A stretch of 64,000 nt of DNA, taken from contig CAUWAG010000006.1 of NCBI GenBank assembly GCA_963556695.1, positions 2,356,001 through 2,420,000 on the forward strand, written 5' to 3'. The DNA is from Anthostomella pinea (Eukaryota > Ascomycota > Sordariomycetes > Xylariales > Xylariaceae). The translations under genes were made by a program, and so were the position numbers. The notes beneath the pieces are model-generated. The model saw nothing but the letters and a program-made list of their open reading frames with translations, made no database searches and was not told where the DNA came from. Position 1 is the stretch's first letter. Each line of letters opens with the position of its first letter. Shown in pieces: positions 57,089 to 64,000 of this stretch.

Positions 57089-59359
57089 CTAAGCACCACC
57101 AGAGATCTTCGACCCGATAAAAATGGGACCGAAAGGCTCGTCATGGCGCTCGCCGTCGTACTGCTCGACGTACAACTTGGCCTTTGTGGTGAGGCACAGC
57201 GTGTGGTAGAAAGCCTGGGCGGCCATGGCGCGGGGCGTGTCGCACGGCACGAACAGGTCGTCGAATGCCACCCACTTGCGATTGATGTCGAAATCGTCGT
57301 CCTGGCGGCGCTCGCCGTTATCGCGGACCGCGTCCTCGATGAAGCCGAGGAAGTTGTGACCCTCGTTGTCGAGCGTGGCGCGCAGGCGCTCGTTCTGCTC
57401 GGCTACGTTGTCCTCGCCGGCTTTGGTCTGCAGCTCGTTTACCTCGGGCACTGCCATGCCGTCGAAGGAGGAGTCTTGTGATCCGAAGCCGCCGAGTGCG
57501 AAATCGTCTTCCCCGCCAAAGCCCATAGGCGCGTCGTCGCTGTAGCGCACGATGTCTTGGGCACTGCCGCGGTTGCCGAGGGGGCTCGAGATATCGCGTC
57601 CTTTCTGCGCGGATCCGGGTTTGCGAATTGAAGAACCAGGCGCTAGGGAGGAACCTCGATTCCACGGCATCGGCATGACAGATGAGTGTTGTTCTGACAT
57701 GGCCCGCTCCTCCTCTCGCCCTACTTCCATAGCGTTTTCGGCGGCAAAGGGGTCGTTGTCAATTATGTGCTCATCTGCAGCATTCAATGCCTGCTGCTCG
57801 ATTTCATCCACCCCGAGTCGCGGTCTGACGCGTCGCTCCTCCTGTTCCTCGTCATCCCCGATGGCTTCGGATGCAGATCGACGTCTGCCACGGGGCTTTT
57901 CAGGGATGTCCATTCCCGTGATGGCGGTGAACAGCGAATCACCGGAATACATCGCGAAGAGGGGGTGTGATGCTCCAGGGATGCCGATATCCTGCCCAAT
58001 TCTCTGCCCAATATTGCCGATGCCGCGGCCGAACGTCAGAAGCATTGCTGTTTTCTTGACGTGGGCGGGTGCAACCGAGCGAAGTGGTTTGATAGCGCAG
58101 TTATCGATGTAATTATCCTGCCACCCTCGCAGAACGTCTCTCGGTATCTCGGTCGCTTGGTCGGCCTGAATCGTGCGTGCCTTCCGCTTTCGTCGTGCTT
58201 GCGCAGGGGGAACTTGGGGCGCGTCTTCTTCAAGGGGCTCACGAGCTTCAGGAAATGCTTCGACTTCCGGTAGTGGTTCTTCCTCCATCATAATGATATC
58301 GCCTTGTTCGTCGAGTATGGGTTGGCCTTGTTCGTCGAGTATGGGTTGCTCCTCGTGGTGCTGAACGTTTGCTTGTGGGTGTTCTTCTCCTTCCATGTGC
58401 GGCAAGGGAGGGAGCTCGGGCTCGTCTTGGACCACGACTGGATCGTCCGCTTCGATGACATTTCCATGTTCGTCTATCATTAATCCCCAATCGCCTCCGG
58501 CGGCGTCGTACTCGTCCTCTTGGGTGAAAAGCATGGGTTCGTCGTCGGGTTTTTGTGCAGATGAAAGACCTTGAAGACCGAAAGGTGAACCTCGAGGACC
58601 AGATGAATCCGAATGGCCAAGGTCGAGCTGAAAATCAAAGGCTCGTCCAGGGCTGGTAGAGCCTGGAAGGAAAGAGTCCTGGAGTGGCGACATCTGAGAA
58701 GATGTTTTCTGGGTTCCTTGGCTTGCCACAAGAGCATCGAGGTCGAATCTGGGAAGTTGCATGTCGGGTATGAAGTCGGGATCATTGCCTATCAGGAGGT
58801 TCTCGGGCCTTTCAACGAGTTAGTCTCAAATCCGAGCGTTCCACATCTCCAACCCACGATGGGATCAAACATTCACTGGGGTACGTTACCTTGCCTGCCC
58901 CGCCTCTGGGTCAATATGGTTACCACCAAACTGCTTGAAGAACATGTTCATGTGATGCCGAATCTTCTCCGCATCAGTAAGCATATACGAGCATTGCTGG
59001 TTGTAGACCCGCGAAACGCCATAGAGGAGGTTGCCCTGCAGTCGCAGCGCGATAGGTGCTCCTGGCTCGAGGATCTTTCCGCAAGCTTTCTGCACATCGA
59101 CCTCCTGGATGGCCTTTCGGGTGACCTTTTTGGTGCCGCCCCTGTTTCCGACGGTGGCGACGAGCCTGTCCCGCAACGTCAGAGTCTCGCTACACGCCAA
59201 GGAGCGGTAATGACGCGGATGAGGGCACCAAGGGGTTCGAGTACGTACCAGATGGTTGCGACGCCATACTGATGGCTCGTCAGGACTGCGATTTCATGGT
59301 TAGCGACGATAGAGGCAGCTGGGGTGGAAGCCACACGTACTTTCATGGCTGTAAAACAT
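57089..59359 (-). CDS. rec8: Meiotic cohesin kleisin subunit Rec8
   Basis: Alpha-kleisin that closes the cohesin ring in meiosis and is cut by separase. Exons 59359-59341, 59285-59249, 59165-58890 and 58808-57089 join in phase to 683 aa. The N-terminal Rad21/Rec8 domain reads MFYSHEILTSHQYGVATIWL then VATVGNRGGTKKVTRKAIQEVDV and YGVSRVYNQQCSYMLTDAEK. This resembles Rec8 rather than mitotic Rad21, which has a different motif after MFYS. The middle is acidic and disordered, with a small internal duplication (QPILDEQG twice). The C-terminal winged-helix region is WVAFDDLFVP through AKLYVEQYDGE. The gene is intact, so meiosis-related machinery is kept. Confidence 0.9.
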
Positions 59360-61557
59360 GGCGAAGGACCGGCCGACGCGTCAAACACGCGTCGGATGCG
59401 TTACATGTGACAGCAGCGAGGTAGAGACGATAGAAATGACGAGAATGACGTTCCCCCACGGGCAGAGTCGGGGTGTTCCTGATCTGAGGTGCAAGTTGTC
59501 GAGGTTGTACTGATGCTGAGGGAGGATGGCGGCGGGGAGGGGGAACCTAGGGCTGAGAAATGAGGTTGTGAAACAGGTGGAGGGGTGGCAGAGTTGGGCC
59601 TGAGGATCAGATCTCAAAACGCGAGGTTGTGCTCGCGTTGAGGAAGGCGCTGGACTGCAGAAATGCAGTGGTGCTTGCCTGCTATTCCACCCGGTGAAGT
59701 GCCTGGCGGCCAGTGCTTCTGAACTTGGTACCCATCATGCGCATAAACACCCACCCATTCCAACACAAGGCCATTTGGCCACAAATCGATGCACCTTTAC
59801 CAGGTGTCAGACAGATTAACTTGCAAGTGTCAGGTAGCCCACCCGGCCACCCGCCCCCCCATTACATATAATGGCCGTTACCGCACATCTATATACTTTT
59901 GAACTGCGGTGCGTCTACTTATTCCTGGACTCCTCACCGAGTGAGCCGGAAAGGGGCTCCTTGTTCCCTGATGAGGGGCAAGGTGTATACTAAGTATCTT
60001 GCAGGAACTGTAGCAACATACATATAGTTGACTGTTCTTTTCAGGCGAAAAGGCCAGGGACATGGACCATGGGATGCGGTCATCTTTCATGGACTCTATG
60101 CGACGAGTCCACCAACATGCTCTTCATCACCTTGAGAACATGACAGAGAACACCCGAGGGAATAGGAAGGCTTGGTAGATCTGATTTTCAATAAATACCT
60201 ATATCGAAAACCGATCAGTGCATTTGGTATAGGCCTGGAACGTGGCTTTTAGGTATAGTGATACAAAACTTAGCCTGCCGCTTTTCACACAGCTTTGAAG
60301 TTGGCCACTAGTTTAAGATCATGTTCCCGCCCCAGGGCGCAGAATCCATGCAGGCATGTCTGAGTCTCTGCATATACGAAAGAATATAAAGGAATCCGAG
60401 TACCCTTCGATAGCCTTCAAAGGCTGTCTCTTTGATCGTCCCTCGGGAGAGTACCTAGGTAACACCAGGTGCGTTGGCACTCCAGAAGTCCCAAGTGAAA
60501 GGAAACCGTGCTTGGTTGTCCTACTTCAACTGGAAAGCGCTGGAAAGAAGTTTGAAATTCATTTTCTTTCACCCATGGATTGCAGACGTAGTTTCCAAGT
60601 AGTATTATACCGACTCACTTCGAGAGAAGTCGGTAGTCCCGAAGACTCGTGGTGGCATGCGCACAAAGGCCTGATACCTCCGGCATTGAGACTATCATCT
60701 CTGCGAGCTTGAGGACAACTATTCCAGTCACGAAAGAGAACCAGCATTACCCAATCGATATTGACTCACTTCGTCGAGCTCGTAATGAAATGGGGTAGAG
60801 CCGACGTGGATTATATCGATTACCTAAGCATATCTGCTGACTGAATCGTGTATCAGAAGCTCAAGCTCTCCTGTCGTTTGGTGGTTTTTCTGACCATACA
60901 AGGATGCAAAGCAAGCCACCAGATGATACATGAAGAAATCCATCAAGAATATCCATTGCCGCCGGTGCGAAATCTCGAGGCAACAGCTTGTACAGTTGGT
61001 GCAAAGGAGTCGAATGTCTGATGGAGCGACGTCGGGATGGGCCGCACTAAGTTGCAGGTACTTATCGTTATCTTATCAGATCAGCCTGAGAGGCAGTTCC
61101 AGGTGGGGTTGTTGTAATACCCTGAGCCAATCAAAATCCCATAAAGTGACGGAATGGAGTTGGAATGTCCCCATCATGCCAAGAGGCCACCTGAAAAGTC
61201 TAGAGGACCGATCATCACGGGTGCCTACACCACCTGCATCTCTCGGCGAGCTTTTCCTTCTGTTGCTTGCCCAACTGTGAACCCGTACAATCCATAATGC
61301 ACCTCACATCAGAGGCGGTGAGTGATGCATCGGAACGGCATTGAAAATTGCAAACAGCTGTGATGCCATAGTTGACGCAGTCGATTTTAATTCAGCCCCA
61401 CTCAATTAAAGACCCTGGATTTCAAACAAACGGCAGACATCCTTCTGCTTCATACATAACGTTACCCGTTTTCTCGAACAAGCCTTGCAGCTTACCTGCT
61501 TCTAGGCGTAGCTTACCGAACTGACTGGGAAATTATCACTCTGTGGGTCTGTTTGTG
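59360..61557. other. Long divergent intergenic region (rec8 / alo1)
   Basis: 2.2 kb without a recognised gene. A frame at 60356-60712 (118 codons) has no domain. The region must hold both promoters. No RNA gene recognised. Confidence 0.45.
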
Positions 61558-63135
61558 ATGGATCCTCTCGTCGAAGCCGAGGTGGCCAAGCTCGAGGGCG
61601 ACGCCATTCCTTTCCGTGCCGTGCCCAATCACGTCCATAGCACCTGGGCAAAGACCTTCCTGTCTCGGCCCGAGCTCTATATCCGGCCCCAGACCAGCGA
61701 TGAGATCGAGAAGATCATCAAGCTCGCCCGCGCATGTCGGCGTCGCATCACCATCACGGGGTGCGGCCATTCGCCTAGCTCCATGACCTGCACCTCGTCA
61801 TGGCTCGTGAACCTCGATGACTTCAATGCCATCCTCTCTGTCGACAGACCGACCGGCGTTGTGGTCATGCAGTCGGGCATACGTTTGTTCCAACTCTGCC
61901 AGAGCCTCGAGAAGTACGGTCTTGCTATGCCCAACCTTGGAAGCATCAACCAGCAATCCATTGCTGGAGCCATCTCTACCGGCACCCACGGATCCAGTCT
62001 CCGCCACGGTCTCATGTCTGAGAACATTCTGTCCCTTCGTATTATTATTGCCGACGGTAGAACGCATGTGTGTTCCCCTAGCCAGAACCAAGAGCTGTTT
62101 CGCGCCGCTCTCCTGTCCCTGGGCGCACTTGGCATCATCTCCGAGATCACCTTCCGGACCGTGCCGGAGTTCACGCTGCGATGGAAGCAAGTCATCGATG
62201 CTGATGTCAAGATGCTTAAAGCTTGGAACAAGGACCTATGGACCCACGCCGAGTTCGTCAGAGTGTGGTGGTACCCCTATACCCGTAGGGCTGTGGTATG
62301 GTCGGCGCAGCAGACCTCCGAACCGCTAGCTGACCCCCCTACATCCTACTACGACGGCGCACTGGGATACTACATCTACCACAACCTGCTATATCTGGCA
62401 CAGAAAGTCCCGCGCATACTCCCGTGGGTCGAGTGGTTCGTCTTTGGCATGCAATACGGCTTCAGGAACGGCACCACCACTGAAGCCGTCCAGCCTAGCC
62501 GCAAGGCCCTGCTGATGAACTGCCTGTATTCGCAGTACGTCAACGAGTGGGCCATCCCACTGCACAAGGGCCCCGAGGCCCTGCGACGCCTCAGCAGCTG
62601 GCTCAACCAGCTCTCACCCGACGATCCGGACTATGTGCCGCACAACATCCCCTTCTCGGCCAAGGCACTGTGGGTGCACGCTCCTGTCGAGGTGCGCGTC
62701 TCTGACACATCGGCGCCGCACCTCGAGTCCCAGCGGACGGGCAGCAGGCCGTATCTCGATCCCACGATGGACGACGGCCCGACTCTGTACCTCAACGCCA
62801 CGCTCTACAGGCCCTATTACAACGACCCGCCGTGTCGGGCTCGCTACTACGAGGGCTTCGAGTGGCTGATGCGCGACCTAGGCGGACGGCCGCACTGGGC
62901 GAAGAACTTCGAGACCGACGGGGCGGAGCTCGAGCGCATGTACGGTGCCAACATGCAGAAGTGGCGCAAGGTCCGCGAGAGTGTCGATCCCGCCGGCATG
63001 TTCGTTGGGCCCTGGCATCGCCGCCATGTCATGGGCAGTGGACAGACCCTCACGCACGAGGAGGTCGCAATCGGATTCAACCAAGTGTACGATAAGGGCG
63101 TACACTTCGAGGGTGTGGTTGGGGTTGCTCGGTAG
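61558..63135 (+). CDS. alo1: D-arabinono-1,4-lactone oxidase
   Basis: Last step of D-erythroascorbate (fungal vitamin C analogue) synthesis, an FAD aldonolactone oxidase linked to mitochondrial membranes. Single exon, 525 aa. The start is ATG 61558 (MDPLVEAEVAKLEGDAI); upstream in-frame codons offer only GTG. The covalent-flavin motif GCGHSPS has His71. The FAD_binding_4 domain covers residues ~35-170, including GLAMPNLGSINQQSIAGAIS and TGTHGSS. The ALO C-terminal domain has GGRPHWAKNF, the family HWAK motif, and DPAGMFVGPWHRRH. It is intact and is the fourth FAD_binding_4 locus in the window, but belongs to a different, primary-metabolism branch. Confidence 0.93.
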   Translation: MDPLVEAEVAKLEGDAIPFRAVPNHVHSTWAKTFLSRPELYIRPQTSDEIEKIIKLARACRRRITITGCGHSPSSMTCTSSWLVNLDDFNAILSVDRPTGVVVMQSGIRLFQLCQSLEKYGLAMPNLGSINQQSIAGAISTGTHGSSLRHGLMSENILSLRIIIADGRTHVCSPSQNQELFRAALLSLGALGIISEITFRTVPEFTLRWKQVIDADVKMLKAWNKDLWTHAEFVRVWWYPYTRRAVVWSAQQTSEPLADPPTSYYDGALGYYIYHNLLYLAQKVPRILPWVEWFVFGMQYGFRNGTTTEAVQPSRKALLMNCLYSQYVNEWAIPLHKGPEALRRLSSWLNQLSPDDPDYVPHNIPFSAKALWVHAPVEVRVSDTSAPHLESQRTGSRPYLDPTMDDGPTLYLNATLYRPYYNDPPCRARYYEGFEWLMRDLGGRPHWAKNFETDGAELERMYGANMQKWRKVRESVDPAGMFVGPWHRRHVMGSGQTLTHEEVAIGFNQVYDKGVHFEGVVGVAR

Positions 63136-64000
63136 TCAGGGGGATGCGGACGAGTGGGTTCACGTTGACGTTGAATCAGGTGTTGGGGGAAGGTGTTTGC
63201 GTTTTGTCAGCTATCTATGAGTTTCATGACACCAAGCTCAGCACATGAGGTCGAAGGAGAATGTTGATGATTTATTGATTTTCACCCCAACGCCGTCGAA
63301 CGGAGAACATGGATATGATCTACTGGGCATTGCGAAGTTTGTGTCGGATGCCGATGCATCGGACTGATCTTACTGCAGGTACGGCACGGTAAATACACAT
63401 GGACATATGTACGGGAGTAGGTTCGACTCCTACAAGCGCTTGCTTTTGCTCCGGCTCCCATGTCGCCCTATGTCCATTTCTACTGCCATACTACATGCTC
63501 TGCCGAAAGTAAGCAGCTCACGGCTTGGGCAAGAAATTATGGGAATGTATTCGGAAAGTGGTGTGCAGTTTCCTGCCCAGTCTATTTTACCCCCTAGCCA
63601 CAATTGTGTGGTCCTTCTTCTAAGGATTGGATTGCCGTGTTTAACGTCTGAGGGTACCTGCGAAGCAGCTTCGGCCACTAAAGTCTTAAGGACGATGGAC
63701 GCGGCAAGCGGTTCACGGTGTGTGCTTGCTCTTACCTCACATACATCGTGGCTTCTCTCATCGGATGACGACCAGAGATATCCCGCGGCAGCGGTGAGCA
63801 ACAACTCCGTTGGCTCGTGGTATGTCGCTGCTTCCAAGGTTCGGTGGGCCAGTGGGTGGTGGTTTCCCTTTTCTAGGTATGTTGTGATCTGTGCTTGGGG
63901 TCCCCGTGAACCACCATTTGTTCTCGTCTGATCTCCTCTCACTAACATCCACCCGGTCGAAATACTCATATTCGAACAACAGACAGTATCATCTGTATCA
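63136..64000. other. Region downstream of alo1 to window end
   Basis: No gene recognised. Overlapping frames of 174-179 codons on both strands at 63407-63969 have no domains. A T-arm-like hairpin at 63416-63432 lacks the rest of a tRNA. Confidence 0.4.

Noticed and set aside
60356..60712. 118-codon ORF between rec8 and alo1
   Set aside because: No recognisable motif; a competing antisense frame overlaps it.
63416..63432. Perfect T-arm-like hairpin GTAGG-TTCGACT-CCTAC suggesting a tRNA
   Set aside because: No matching acceptor stem, D-arm or anticodon arm can be found 5' of it at the right spacing.
63407..63969. Overlapping ORFs of 174 and 179 codons on opposite strands
   Set aside because: They mirror each other, have no domain and no supporting context; shadows in a region with few stops.
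1..64000. All frameshifts being assembly errors
   Set aside because: apc5, sec2, alo1 and the spliced sla2, kap95, leu4, mrs6, rec8 and Zn2Cys6 models stay in frame over more than 20 kb of coding sequence, while lesions sit only in accessory genes. Read mapping would settle it.

Overview
The window is nuclear DNA of a filamentous ascomycete (Pezizomycotina; gene content and order fit Sordariomycetes). Genes carry many short introns of about 50-110 bp with GTRNGT donors. Fungus-specific families are present (Zn2Cys6 regulator, DHA2-type MFS, fungal P450s), and one 7 kb AT-rich block shows the C:G-to-T:A decay expected from repeat-induced point mutation (RIP).

Layout. (A) 1-7.6 kb: sla2 (minus, last ~55 codons outside the window), a CIA30-type complex I assembly factor, and apc5. 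These three are classic neighbours of the mating-type locus in Pezizomycotina. (B) 8.6-12.9 kb: two adjacent decayed genes, a BBE-like FAD oxidase with two 1-nt frameshifts and a DHA2 MFS transporter with three stops and one homopolymer frameshift. (C) 14.2-20.6 kb: housekeeping kap95 (importin beta) and leu4 (2-isopropylmalate synthase), the latter with three perfect Gcn4/CPC-1 sites upstream. (D) 22.2-44.0 kb: accessory island with an 810-aa Zn2Cys6 regulator, a P450 relic, an intact P450, a BBE-like FAD oxidase gene cut in two by a ~7.2 kb nest of transposable elements, an SDR with a suspect C-terminus, and an intact secreted bicovalent FAD oxidase (AA7 type). (E) 45.8-64 kb: sec2, a secreted GH27 alpha-galactosidase, mrs6 (Rab escort protein), rec8 (meiotic kleisin) and alo1 (D-arabinono-1,4-lactone oxidase), separated by long intergenic stretches.

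The housekeeping genes join into full-length, phase-consistent models (apc5, sec2 and alo1 are single uninterrupted ORFs). Indels and stops are confined to accessory genes, which argues for real pseudogenisation rather than general assembly error. The island holds regulator, oxidases, P450s, reductase and transporter but no PKS, NRPS or terpene synthase, so it looks like an eroded or backbone-less secondary-metabolism neighbourhood. The most striking observation is the split FAD oxidase: its two halves rejoin in frame across the transposon nest, and the junctions carry a near-perfect 8-bp repeat that may be the target-site duplication. The Fot1/pogo-like element in the nest carries exactly three stops in one otherwise open frame, all explained by CpA-to-TpA change. 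RIP traces together with an intact rec8 suggest a sexual history for this lineage.
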